This document shows, piece by piece, positions 12,396 through 23,188 of a stretch of 64,000 bases of DNA. Both the position numbers and the translations under genes were made by a program. The notes under the pieces were generated by a model. It was given only the letters and a program-made list of their open reading frames with translations, did no database searches and had not been told where the DNA came from. How positions within the stretch are numbered: position 1 is the stretch's first letter; every line of letters starts with the position of its first letter. The DNA is from Ciona savignyi (lineage: Eukaryota > Chordata > Ascidiacea > Phlebobranchia > Cionidae). The stretch spans positions 141,599 through 205,598 of the forward strand of contig CH003147.1 of the NCBI GenBank assembly GCA_000149265.1, written 5' to 3'.

Positions 12396-13051
12396 TTCTA
12401 ATTTTAAACCCTTAATTTTTCACGGTGTTTGGTAGAATTCACAGATCCAGCCTTAAATTTCAGATTCGAAGACTTTTCGACTTTTTATCCGTGGATTGCG
12501 AACAATAGGCAGCATTTTATACAGAAGAAATATTTGCAGACAAGTTCCCTACAAAGTTGACGGATGGTTCAAATTTCTACGTAAGTTTTGAGCTCATATA
12601 TTAGCGAATACTTGTAAGGCAATTTCAAATCAATCACCTAATTAAATAAAAACAAATAATCGAAAACCCGTAATAAAGCAACACACTGTGATGTCTCCGC
12701 TGGAAGCTGTTTGGACATCGTAGTTTTCTGACTACTTGTTTAAGCTTTCTATTACAATATTGACATAAAATTAGGACATGATAATCAAAGTATGGTAACT
12801 AGCGATTGTATAGGATCGAATCAGGTATTAACCTCATAAATGTGAAAGCACCAACCAAATATACTAATGCGCCGCTCGGGTCACCCGGTCGTGGGCGCAA
12901 AGTAAAATCTTGCCCGAGTGTTCATCACATTACGTTTTTCATCCACGAAACCATGAACATCGTGTACCTGGAATGGTCTTGATATATAAACTCTTACACT
13001 TTAGTTTTCCTGTCCTTTACCTGAATTGACTTAGGCACCTTACTTTACAGG
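12396..13051. other. Intergenic stretch with a possible micro-exon
   Basis: Mostly featureless. A strong donor (TTCTAC/GTAAGT, 12580/12581) preceded by tttgcag leaves a 40-nt exon-like segment that is open in two frames. Its phase does not match the exon candidate at 13052, so it is not joined. Confidence 0.25.
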
Positions 13052-13237
13052 GTTGTGAGTGTGGGTGTCTTCATCGGTTGTTTCTTGCTGGCCATTATAG
13101 TTCTGCTGTGGATGGGATACCACAGAGCAAGAACGCTACGTAATCAGAAGACGAAAAACATAATCCTAAATTATTATTTTGCATCCTACCATCCGAACTT
13201 CGCAACGCAGTCTTCAATTTACTCCTACCCAGTTTAG
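13052..13237 (+). CDS. Candidate single-pass membrane protein exon
   Basis: After ctttacag a frame encodes a convincing membrane span, VGVFIGCFLLAIIVLLWM, followed by a basic stop-transfer run (GYHRARTLRNQKTK). The frame continues to a TAG at 13237, or may leave at a donor-like CTAC/GTAATC near 13139. No start codon or flanking exon could be joined: the nearest strong donor upstream (12580) is out of phase. It would converge on ZCCHC4, whose stop is at 13737. The family is not recognised, and it may be an isolated exon or chance hydrophobic frame. Confidence 0.3.
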   Translation, partial: VVSVGVFIGCFLLAIIVLLWMGYHRARTLRNQKTKNIILNYYFASYHPNFATQSSIYSYPV

Positions 13238-13736
13238 CATCCTTCTGTGGTAGAGAAATACCATCAAGACAACCATATGTTTTTGAATATACGATCGTAG
13301 TTTAATATTTAATGCTTCAATACCGCATTTTAAATGAATTTTGATGAAAATTTTGTGAATAACCCATAATAGCCGTATTGGCCCTGGTTATAGGATTGAC
13401 CGGGTAGAATTTAGATCATTGGTAGCACGTCCGACCGTTAACCGAGAGAGGTTGTGGAATCGAAACCAGTCAGTAGCTATTTGGTCGTCAAATTTTCACC
13501 AAGTAGTTTAATGGAATGAACAAAGCGTCTTCATCGGCATCAACTGCATTGACCATCGTCAGCCGACTGAAGGCGTAACATAAGCTGCAAGATTTTCTCG
13601 TGTTATAACTCCCTGTGTAGTATCATTCCAGAAGATATGGAGAGTTTCAGCTGCCTTTCATGTCCTCTTACGTTCACCTTATCCCCGAACGCGCTCATCA
13701 ACCCCGAGGTTACAAACACATATTGTTGACAATTTA

Positions 13737-16700
13737 TTACAAAAAACGCGTCATCTTTTTTCGATGCGAAGGTTGATTTTGGAAACTGCGCTTCCTAGGT
13801 TTAAATACTAAATCGCCAGTAGTGGGCGTCGCTGCTTCTATTGACGTCACATTGATCGTCATCTGTGTCAACCCATTCGCGTGTTCGACGCTTTGCGGAC
13901 AGTCTTTACGTTTGTGCGATGTTATGCCGCAAATATGGCAACCGTCACACTATGAATTCAATATTTCACACACAGTACTTAAATGACCTTAGATAAACCC
14001 ACTGGAATTTATGCCATGAACGCACCAAAGCATAAATGTTTACTGTATGTAACACAATGTAATAGTCTCCGCAAAAACATAACACAAGAAGAATAAACCC
14101 TTAATGATATGTTTCCTAAATGAAACATTGTTAAAATAGCTTGGACCAATATCATTATTCTTTGGACCAATATCATTAAGACATTGTAATCGTAGATGTT
14201 GGGCTCTTTACAATTAAAGTGTTTCAACACCTCCTGAGTTTATTACCATGTAACATGTCCTTTACCAACCAATCAGTATACAAAACAAAATCAAAATACC
14301 TTTGAAGGACAGGTCTGGCAAATCTTACAATATTTGTTTGCTTTCATCACATATCGTTCACAAACCGCACAAAATCTAAAGTTAAAAAAATTTAAAACTT
14401 TAGAAGTTTAAAAAACTCTTTTTGTGTATTCATACCTACCATTTACAATTTGCACGTGTTCATAAGTTCTTTTAAATAATCTAAATCAACCTAAAGATCA
14501 GCTGCCGAATAGCAGGAAGCATGGTTTCCGATATTCACATTCAACAACTGAATAGTGGAAGTTAGCTATCTTGGGACATTACAAATTAACCATACTTTTA
14601 CCTGCATTTGTAAAAGTTACCACAAACGAAAACAAATCTGGTATCAACATCACTCTTTGTATTATTATTACAACTTCATTTATCTATGAGTTTGATTCTA
14701 ATTCAATGCAGTTTCATCACCTGTAGTTAGATGCAGGCAACTCCACACAAGGGGTTCGGTATGTTTGTGAATATTCGCACAGGTGACTGGTATCGAGTCT
14801 GGTGGGAAGCTTTATATCTTTTGTGACTATCATAACCGACCTGGTGGCAACAACCATGTTGTGTGATATCTTATAAGGAATAAACTATCAAGGGTTAATA
14901 CCAAAATTTATCATAGTTGGAACAAACAATAGAATATTAAGATCACAAGATTACGAATTAATTAACAAAGTAGTTTTGCGCCTTTGGTGTGTGATTTAGT
15001 AGATTGCGAGGATAGGATGATTTATTCCTGTGAATAGGACAATGCAAAGGGGTTATGCCCCGGTCAATCATCAGATCACCTCGCGCCCACCGTCGGGTTA
15101 CTTGAGATACGACTGTGTGTTGTGTATAATATAAACGTTCCTTCAGTTTAGTAGAACACCTTAATCAACTGGGTTCAAGCAATATTTGCACAAAGTAAGG
15201 AGCCAGGTGTATTGTTACATATCGACAAAATACCAAATGCATTGCTTCACCTGGTAATCCAACATTGAAAGTGGGAGTTGCTTTGTTATCCGGTTCTCCA
15301 TGAAATAAGAGGAAAGCCAAATAGTCGTGAGTAGCTGATGTCCTTGTGGAGTGATGTTAAATAACCTGGAAGCTTCGTTTGAAATCCATTTGAGAGCTGG
15401 GAAAGTTGAGGATATGAACATTGGGAATCATGTGGAAGTGATTTAATAATGGAAATTGGCGCAACACCCAGTGCATGTTGGGTTACAGAAGTTATCGCTT
15501 TTTACAGTTTTTATTGATTAAATCCATAGGGGATAGGAGATGTAGTTAACAAGGACACAACCAACTACCTAGCAGTTTGTCAAATATTCTTACAATTCCA
15601 ATTTGACAGGGTCTTAAATGAAAATGTCCGACCAATATACGCAACCTGAGAAATAGATGAAGGAACGGGACATATACACGGTTATCCCTGTAAATAGGAG
15701 TTGTAAGGGAAATTGTAACAAGGGAAGATTATGCCCATTGATTCGGATACAAACCAATCACAGACAGCTCAACTAGAGTCGGTTAATGCACAATTACTCT
15801 GGTTGCACTAATGTTTGAGAAGTTTTTCCATAGTAATGGCAGCCAAGAGTTGGTTTCTCACAGCGTGAGTCCTGGTATCCTCCACAGCAGACAAGAGTGT
15901 GGATGACGGGTTATGACAATCGTTCTCACTTATGTTCCTCTTGAGCTTATGTCGGCCATGCAATTGAATTGACTCCTTGTCACCCAGTATAAACTGTGGA
16001 TCCAAAGTTATTGGGGCTGAAAATCCATGCAAGTTTGCGAGTCAGAATTTACTTTGCAAATAAAAAAAAACAAATTAACGGTCGCCGCCACAGATTTCTA
16101 TTCAACTGGCGTATAGGGGAATAAAAACAAATCCTCATCATTGTGATGGTTTCATTATAAACATGGCGTATTTACTCTCGTTACTCGCATGAGCTTCCAC
16201 ATACATTCATACTCGCCCGAAATTTAATGGATTTTTGGCCCTGATTATGCTAGCTGGATATACTGTGGTACTGATGTCTGATGTATGATATGGATCTAGA
16301 ATGACCATGTTTATCCCTGTGTATGGGACAGTGCAGAGAGAGGTTAAATAGCCAAAACGTCAGCCGCTCAGCAACATGTATAGACAAAACCAACCAGAAC
16401 TCACAGTTTGGCAGTGACTCTCCCAACCATACTTTTCACACCGTGTTTCTAAATGGGATAGAATATTGTTATTCCCTGGAGATAAAAGTGCAGATGAATC
16501 TTTAATAGAGGTATTGTATAGTCCACAGTCGGGTTATTTGAGCTTATGTTCATTGTGTTGTGTATAGACACAACCAACTATCTAGTGGCTGGTTATGGAT
16601 GCATTGGGGACATTTAATCCGGCCCGTTGGTCTAACGGTTAAGTGCGTCGCCTTTCAGTCGAAAGGTTGCAGGTGCGAAACTGGTCGTTAGCTAGTAGGT

Positions 16701-17882
16701 TGTGTCCTTGGGCAAGGCACTTTACGGACATTGCCTGAACCCAGCGGATTAATGGGTTCTACCAAATTGAAGGAACGTGTCTATCATATACAACACACTG
16801 CAATAGCTCCGGTAACCCGACGATGGGCGCGAGGTGATCTGACGATTGCCCGTGTGTTAACCCCCTTGGTTTTCCCATTCACGGGGATAAAGATGAATAT
16901 CCTATCCTATCCTATCCTATAGCAGGAACTTTATAGAACTATAAATTAAGCTGGTTTGATTTATAATAATCCATACGAATACATGTGCATTGCAGAATAT
17001 ATTCCATCACAACACACGAACTATCCCCACACAAGTCATGTCAAATAATTCTTTTTTTTTCTCAACACCAAAGTACACCGGTTACCTTAACATCATGCTC
17101 TGTGATGTAATAATTGCAAGATTTCCTATCACGGTTCGCTAAACAAGCGTAAAATCGCGATTTCGATTTCCCTTTGACAAATTTCTTAAACAACAGCATT
17201 GGACCTGGGGGAAAAGAGTTGTATTTTGATGATTAATTCATAACAACACCTCTTGTTTTGCTGCACAGGAAGCATTTAAACCGAATCCTCACATTTTGTT
17301 AATAATGCATTGTCAGCATTTATAGATTAACAAAAATTATACTTGTTATCTAATTTTAACAAATAAATCCAAGTGATTCTATGAAGAGTTAAAACCTTAA
17401 AACATGTTGATCGAACCAAGTAGTAACTGGTCATACTAATGTCCCAAAAATAAATCGAAACTGTTATATAATTTCATCTGGTCTGGCACCAATGCAGTTT
17501 AATGGTAATTGAACAAAATATGGAATCTATGATGTAAAGGTAGTAGAACCTAACAACAGTTTATTATACAATGTATGTTCCACTGACTATTGGACCATAC
17601 CAGCTATAAAAACAGTATTCCCGGTATAAATAGAAGTTTCAGAATAGAGAACTAAAAGAGAACCATATCAGCTCGGGTTTCATTGTTCCAGTCATTCAAG
17701 TTAAAACTATCTATGCAACATACTGTAAGAATAGGAAACATATAAAATAATTAAAACAATGCTTCACATGTAAGTCATAAAATGATAGAGTTGTATTCAC
17801 AAGGATTGGAGGTGATAGTGGGTGGTAGGGTCGGCATTCGATATATCTGCACACCATGAAAATTATTCTCATGTCCCTGCAT
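13737..17882 (-). CDS. ZCCHC4: ZCCHC4-like rRNA N6-adenosine methyltransferase (incomplete, one frameshifted exon)
   Basis: ZCCHC4 is the nuclear/nucleolar enzyme that makes m6A on 28S rRNA. Exons in transcription order: 17882-17855 (tentative start, ends HG), 17204-17086 (GRF zinc finger: MLLFKKF, RFYACLANRDRKSCNYY), 15396-15251 (ends WLSSYFMENRI..LPLSMLDYQ, matching the family's FFESRI..MLDYQ), 14840-14721 (VGYDSHKRY, SPVRIFTNIPN), 14375-14300 (FCAVCERYV..YCKICQTCPSK) and 13949-13737 (CCHC knuckle CHICGITSHKRKDC, basic tail, TAA). Splice sites and phases agree except that exon 14840-14721 is 120 nt where 119 is needed: the frame shifts at the CCCC run 14754-14751. I did not find exons for the catalytic DPPFG region (17085-15397) or the middle Cys/His segment (14299-13950). 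An AATAAA overlaps the stop (13738-13733). Identity is secure; completeness is not. Confidence 0.8.
15010..15185 (-). mobile_element. SINE tail and body, reversed
   Basis: gaggataggatgatttattcc, cacctcgcgcccaccgtcggg and agtttagtagaacacc are the reversed tail and body. The copy lacks the tRNA head and lies in a ZCCHC4 intron. Confidence 0.75.
15808..16016 (-). CDS. Unidentified coding-like exon inside the ZCCHC4 locus
   Basis: After an acceptor-like ggattttcag (exon start 16016) the frame stays open for about 68 codons to a TAG: ITLDPQFILGDKESIQLHGR, then KLKRNISENDC, STLLSAVEDTRTHAVRNQL, MEKLLKH. Composition is protein-like, but it does not match the ZCCHC4 methyltransferase region expected here. 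It may be the 3' end of a nested gene, a lineage-specific insertion with a downstream donor (ACATTA/GTGC), or chance. Not recognised. Confidence 0.3.
16300..16600 (-). mobile_element. Old, interrupted SINE copy
   Basis: catgtttatccctgtgtatggg at 16305 and cagtcgggttatttgagctta near 16530 are reversed SINE tail and body parts separated by unrelated sequence. It abuts a younger plus-strand copy. Confidence 0.45.
16625..16922 (+). mobile_element. Full-length composite tRNA-derived SINE (reference copy)
   Basis: The most complete copy here. The A-box region is ttggtctaacggttaagtgc, the B-box region ggttgcaggtgcgaaact, then ttgggcaaggcactttacgg, the body and the tail ttcacggggataaagatg, followed by (atcct)n. 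Pol III-type internal promoter boxes and the short-repeat tail identify it as a SINE. It lies in a ZCCHC4 intron. Confidence 0.9.
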
Positions 17883-18149
17883 TGTAAGTTATATTGATAG
17901 ATTAAACATCAATAACACATTTCACACTGAGATTTTAAACTACTATCTTCTATGGTCACAATCACACTTCCACCAGTATAACTGGGTAATCTTGCAGAAG
18001 GTGTATTGGAAGTGAATTAATAGACTAATGAAGGTAACTGCAAGTTATATAGCATTTGTTTTCAATATTGTTTTAAAATATAATTGTTAATGGAAAATGA
18101 ATGGATCCAGGGGTGTCACAATGCAACACAGATGGTTTTAAACATAAAT

Positions 18150-18570
18150 AAATGTGTATAAACGTGATAATACAGTTTCTATAATGAGACAACATGGACT
18201 TTTAACAATTCATGACATGCACAAATTAGAAATATTATCCATAATGCACAAATGCCATAACAACACACTTCCACCTGCTCTCCACAATTGCATACCGAAA
18301 AAACCTAAAACAACTATGAAAACAAGAAGCAATTCCCAATTTTTAATTCCTTTTTGTAACAAATCCCTATCCCAACAATCCCTGAAATACATAGGCCCAA
18401 AGTTTTTGCAACAGTTACCGAACAACATTCGTGAGATTAAATCGCTTAAAAAGTTTACCAAAGTTGTTAAACAACACCTCTTGGAAGACCCTCGTCCGCT
18501 TCCCTAGTTTCCATTAATATAATATTATCGTTATTATTATAAGTTTTTTTAAATAAATAAATAAATCTCC
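18150..18570 (+). pseudogene. 5'-truncated LINE, C-terminal end of the reverse transcriptase ORF
   Basis: A 117-codon frame (18154-18507) reads GLLTIHDMHKLEILSIMHK, NNTLPPAL, TRSNSQFLIP, QSLKYIGPKFLQQLPNNI, LKKFTKVVKQHLLEDP. This is the conserved thumb/C-terminal region of non-LTR retrotransposon ORF2 proteins (usually IxYxGPKLWNxLP..SLxxFKKxLKxxLL). The tail reads aaataaataaataaat at about 18550. The abrupt 5' end is normal for LINE insertions. It lies between METTL23 and ZCCHC4. Confidence 0.75.
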
Positions 18571-18599
18571 TTTGCCATTTTAAAATTTCATGTACCTCT

Positions 18600-19980
18600 T
18601 GCCCTAATAAACTCAAATTAACTTCTTTACCTTATCTATCTTCAAGTTTTGCATATATTTTACACATGCATGCATTTTCGTTGACTTGTTTTCACATTTC
18701 CCTAATAAAATCACATGCATGATTAGTTTCGAAATTTTGTTGTTTTTAAATTATGATCACCAAATTAAATCACAGTCTTGACTTTCTTTGCATGTTAACA
18801 ATATTGATTTGCCTACACAAACACAAGTTTTATTTATGATGATGTTTTTTACAGTATTCTCTGTTACTTGGTAAGCCGTGGGCACATTTGGTTTTGTTTT
18901 TCTGTGAAATAGTTTTTGCCGGCCCTAACAGAGTTCTGTATTTTAAAGCTTATCACTTAAGTAGTTTTACATGTTTTTGGTGTATAAAATATCTTTCACC
19001 ATCTGTCTGCACAACACACCCCTGTTCCCCTGATCTCTTTTTATTTCTATGTACTTTTCTATTTCTTTAATGTCTTGAAGCATTTTTACAACTATACTGC
19101 CAAGACATTATTGTTCCAGATACCCGGTCACCAAAATTTCATCTACAAGGAGAAGGTCATCCGTTTTTTCTTGCGTGGCTTCTTTCTCCTCAAATTTACT
19201 GTTCGAGAGTTGGCGGTGTGATCCTAGAGACCTAGATGAAGATGGCATTCATTAATAAACTAACATGTCACAACCAATTTTCATTAATATAATCGAATGC
19301 TTGCTGCAACCTTTTGTATTTTTCATTTTTTAGCAACCCTTTTTTGGCTTGCTATTTATTTACTTTAAAATTATGTTTGTTTTGTTTTGTTCTTTTGTTT
19401 TGTTATTTATGGTGCACTAATGTAGTGCTCCTTTTTCACACTCCTAAATAAGTAATAAAACAAATGCATTAATGTTATGCAATTTGTGTGTTATAATAAC
19501 AATATTTAATGTAAATATGCCCGGTAAGTGTGCTTGAAACTAATAGTGTCATCTGACATTAGTGGAAATTCATTTTAGGGGGGTTTTCTTTTTCCACTCT
19601 GGTCCATGCTTTCGGGCCACACCTTCTCCTAAAGCCGGCTCCCCCTATGTACTGGTCGCGCTTTACCGTACACTCTTCTTCAGGGCTCTAAATCGTTTAG
19701 TCTTAATTAAATTTCGATTGCTAAATATTGTTCATTTATCTAGGTTTGGCGGCCGCGTCCGCTATATTCATTAATTTATATCCTTTTTTTTACTGACGTG
19801 TTCTAACGACTGTTCGTTTTGCCGTCTTTACCCGTCCCTGTATCGTGTTTATATTCGTTTGCCATTTTTAAAAACTGGGGCAAAAAATGAATAAACTAAA
19901 AAACTAAAATACTATAAATTCCTATATCAACCTATAGAAACATGGCATATATAGACATATGTGGTGCAGATATAGATTTA
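18600..19980. other. Gene-free stretch with a possible LINE 3' UTR
   Basis: No gene. 19785-19890 (actgacgtgttctaacgact, gttttgccgtctt, ctggggc, gaataaact) shares ordered blocks with 54200-54360 (actgatgtgttttaactact, gttttgccgtttt, ctggggt, gaataaact). Both may be 3' ends of one retroposon family. Confidence 0.4.
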
Positions 19981-19990
19981 AATTGTTTCT

Positions 19991-20358
19991 TCACGTCTTC
20001 AAAGTGACTTCAAACAATTCTATGCCATGATTCCCCGGCATATTGGACATTGCAATATAACAACTATCGCCATTGAACGAATCCAATGGAATCGATTCAC
20101 ATTTTAAGCCCCAGTATTCTAGTTTTTTAACTATGGTCCAAATGACACTCCGAAATTGGTATGTAAATATAAACATTGGCTTTTGTTTGGTAACTTGTGC
20201 GCAAGATACCTTTGGTTAATACTTTTCATCCACGTTTGCCTTGCTTTTTAACAGAAAATAAACTGTAGATAAAATATCGTCGAATAAAGTTTGATCGAAA
20301 AACAATCGGCAGCAATTATTACATCAGGTAAATCAGGAGTCGATTCGTTTGGAGAAGA
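19991..20358 (-). CDS. METTL23: METTL23-like methyltransferase, 3' part only
   Basis: METTL23 belongs to the seven-strand methyltransferase family 16 of protein-arginine/lysine methyltransferases and acts in nucleus and cytoplasm. The upstream exon (about 20358-20234) encodes LPDVIIAADCFFDQTLFDDI, STVYFLLKSKAN, matching the family's (I/V)xxxDVFFEPEDFEDILxTVYFLL. After a 54-nt intron (20233-20180, with a good branch-like tattaac) the last exon 20179-19991 encodes TYQFRSVIWTIVKKLEYWGL, KCESIPLDSF, NMPGNHGIELFEV and stops at TGA. This fits METTL23's TYQVRSADWSL..MKCVHIPLESF..LPGRHTVEM. The SAM-binding first half is missing: upstream there are in-frame stops, then the minisatellite and the gap. 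It is either cut by a bad assembly or truncated. Confidence 0.75.
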
Positions 20359-20399
20359 TCATTTGGTTTATATCTTCTAAGGGTGAAGAGTCAAACCTT

Positions 20400-20818
20400 A
20401 TCCACTTGTATCTTCATGGGTATTATGGTACACCTCATGTCCACAGTCGAGTTGTGGAAACTATTACACTGTGTAGTTGGTTCATTTATATTCTCGTGGG
20501 TGGAAGGTCAGCCTTTATCCACGAGTATCGTAAGACACCTTATGCTCACAGTCGAGTTGCTTAAGCTTTGCAGTGTGTGGATAATCAGACATGACTTTCA
20601 ATTTGGATGACGCATGAAATATCACTGGGTTAGAGCAGTGTAAAGTGGCTTGCTCGGGTGCATAGTAATACACATCATGTTCACAGTCGAGCACAGTAAT
20701 ACACCTCATGTCCACAGTCGAGCACAGTAATACACATCATGTCCACAGTCAAGCACAGCAATACACCTCATGTCCACAGTAGAACACCCCGTGCCCATAG
20801 TCGTGCACTGTTATACAC
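20400..20818. repeat. SINE-derived minisatellite, 31-bp unit
   Basis: From about 20669 the unit acacctcatgtccacagtcg + agcacagtaat (31 bp) repeats until the gap, with single-base variants. Older, longer-spaced versions lie at about 20431 and 20536. The unit core corresponds to the reversed SINE body cacctcgcgcccaccgtcgg, and the 20431 copy continues like the SINE (actattacactgtgtag vs gctattgcagtgtgttg). The array runs into the N gap, so its real length is unknown. Confidence 0.75.
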
Positions 20819-20918
20819 NNNNNNNNNNNNNNNNNNNNNNNNNNNNNNNNNNNNNNNNNNNNNNNNNNNNNNNNNNNNNNNNNNNNNNNNNNNNNNNNNN
20901 NNNNNNNNNNNNNNNNNN
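20819..20918. other. Assembly gap (100 N)
   Basis: Exactly 100 N, which usually marks a scaffold gap of unknown size. It falls between the minisatellite and the 3' end of the pogo-like transposon, so both are incomplete. Confidence 0.99.
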
Positions 20919-20975
20919 ACAAGTTTGAAGCAGTAAAGAGCAATTCACACATAAAAACAATGTCTAGTAAAAGGT

Positions 20976-22503
20976 TTAAAATGACAATCCAGACCAAAGG
21001 GAACAGAACTTTAAAATAAGAAATGCCTTAAATGGAACCGTGAGGAACACACTTATCGCACAAGGAGTCATCGATTTCATATAAGCTATTTCAACCAATT
21101 CACCAACGTTGTACAATGTGCAGGGCTGCCCTGCATTATGCAGCATCCAACTATTCATTGCAGCTCTATAAAATTATTTAAATGGAAAATACACAGTGCA
21201 TCTAACTGTTGCATTTTGTGTAAACAATGAGGTGGCAGTGTCAATGTTGTCACACCAGTTTCTCTTGCCAGGACCAGGACTTTAAGTGACATGTGGCTTT
21301 CATGGTTGTCAAAAATTAACAGATTTGGATTTTCTTTTGAGCTTGAAGAGTGCTTGATGAAGTGTTCCATCACCTGTGAAAAGAGGTCCGAGTTCATCCA
21401 GCCTGTTTTCTGTGCTAAACAAAGAGTCCCAGATGGAGCACCATTTAACATGTGAGATTTAAAGTTGCATCATGGAAACACTATTGCTGGTGTTTAGAAT
21501 GTACCAGCAGCACACACAATAGCACATGTATAAACCTCTTTCACCACTAGTTGCTTTGGAAATTTGCTTGACAGCTTTTCAGCAAGAATAGCCTTGGATG
21601 CAGAGACAATGGGCGTGCCAGTCTCATCCAAATTAAAGAGCCTTGTAGCAGCACAAAGCACAGATAAACTCCGGCTATAAATTAACCTCAAGTTTTCGTA
21701 GAACTGGTTTACATTATGTTTATTAAATAAGAGTCGCTTCTACGAAAGAACCTACAGGCTTTGCTCTGTAGGAGATCTTACAGCAGCCTTTTCTGCCTTA
21801 CCTGACACTACCTGTGGCTAGTGTTTAGAAATTTCACTACTGTATGATCTGCTGCCTTTCTTAGGCTCCATTAATTGGAAAAAACCAACTGAACAGCTTC
21901 ACTCAATATTCTAATGATGAAGCCAATTTTATGGTTTTCTGAATTTACTTTTACAATTCTTCCCACGAGTCCACTCCTAGTTATTAAAAATAATAAATAT
22001 CTAAAACTGGATAGATAGGGGGCTATTTCTGAAAATATAAATGCTCTTTGTGGGCTTAAACCCCCCAAAAAAGATAATAAAACACTCCTGTATTCTGTCT
22101 CACAGTGTACCTCAACATAGTGTCTCACTGAGTACGTAGATACTACAAATCTATAAGTCAAAATTAAAGATACTTAAATTGAGGCTGCCATGTTCTTTTT
22201 CTATTTGTAAGCAAGGTATGCACCTACTTTATCACTTCCCAGTAACTTTAGCCTTAAAGCTAATGTTCACCCATCTAAATTAAGTTTGCAGCTAGCGTAT
22301 AAATTTTTACTTAGACCCCTGAAGAATCTAAAACTTCCATAACTTTCCAAAACTGACATGCTGGTTTCTTAAAGTTCGTTACAAAGTGCGTTAGTAACTT
22401 GAAAGCACTCAACCGTCAAAGGTTTTAATATTTTTATGTTTTAACGTTTTTATTCAAAATTTCTCACTGTGTACCATGTCCCACTCAGTACCACTCTCCC
22501 CTA
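20976..22503 (-). pseudogene. Dead pogo-class (Jerky/CENP-B-like DDE) transposon
   Basis: Reading downward, blocks in order are HNVNQFYENLRLIYSRSLS, LFNLDETGTPIV (first catalytic Asp region), VVKEVYTCAIVCAAGTF, TPAIVFP, NGAPSGTLCLAQKTGWMN, LLIFDNHESHMSLKVLVLAR (DNHxSH motif), TLTLPPHCLHKMQQLDA, then MNSWMLHNAG and IAYMKSMTPCAI. This is the DDE superfamily endonuclease of pogo-like transposases. At least two in-frame stops (near 21494 and 21461), further stops near 21750 and a frameshift near 21170 disable it. The outer end is probably ggggagagtggtactgagtg (22502 downwards, minus strand). The other end is lost in the gap. Confidence 0.8.
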
Positions 22504-23040
22504 ACTTTTTTCATTTTGAATGCTTACCATATGATTAAAAGATATAAAAATATGATTATACCTTGAATAGACAGTAACGTGAAGTTTAAATATGCCATTG
22601 TACCTGCATAATTTATTTAACAGCGAGATGTAACAGGCTTCACGAATCTGCGCGACAGCAGTGCGGAAAACATTATATCACAAGCGGAACAAAGTGTTCC
22701 TGTCAGCAACACGAGGAACAGTGGAAAGAAGGAAAACACAGCATGAGTTTTAGTAAGTTTGCTATCTCAGCAATTCCCCTCAAATGTATCACATAGAAAT
22801 AAAACGACAATTTATATTTTAGGCTTGTTTTAGTTGTTCCCGTCGAATTTCCGATGGGAACACAGTTTAATTTTACTTGTTTTTTTTCTGCTTTACGCTG
22901 GTGCCAGGCATTCCGCAAGATTATTGACATGAATGGGTTATCCAATCAGGTTAAAACTTTTAAGAATCTGTGTGAATCCCACACGTATTCTCGCAGTATG
23001 TTTTAACTATTAGGTCGCCATGCCATGTGTTAATATTTTG
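22504..23040. other. Gene-free stretch
   Basis: AT-rich, with no supported coding region. A short frame on the minus strand (22703-22945) has no splice context. Confidence 0.4.
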
Positions 23041-23045
23041 TGCAG

Positions 23046-23188
23046 GGATAGTTGCAGTGAGTTTCTTGTGTTTGGCAGCTCAGTCGATGAATCGTTTCCC
23101 GCGAGGTCGGTTTAACGACTGCCACGCTTTGTGTAAAAACATGTGTTTCTTGTTACGAATCTTACATAAACTGTGTATAATTCCATAA
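23046..23188 (+). CDS. Candidate terminal exon of a small secreted Cys-rich peptide
   Basis: After ttttgtgcag the frame (phase 2 entry) encodes a hydrophobic IVAVSFLCLAAQSMNRF, which looks like the end of a signal peptide with a possible cleavage after AQS. Then come the basic RFPRGRF and the Cys-rich FNDCHALCKNMCFLL and ILHKLCIIP, ending at TAA (23186-23188). Four cysteines in 25 residues, a basic propeptide-like start and a short C-terminus suggest a secreted peptide precursor (neuropeptide or antimicrobial-like). No family is recognised and the first exon with the start codon was not found. Moderate to low confidence. Confidence 0.35.

Noticed and set aside
16731-16922. Recurring ORF starting MPEPSGLMGSTKLKERVYH in many places
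   Set aside because: It is the translation of the SINE body. It appears in every well-preserved copy (11167, 25072, 27934, 40522) and follows the nucleotide consensus, not protein-level conservation.
20669-20818. CRISPR-like array of 31-bp repeats
   Set aside because: The units are contiguous without unique spacers, in an animal genome, and derive from a SINE.
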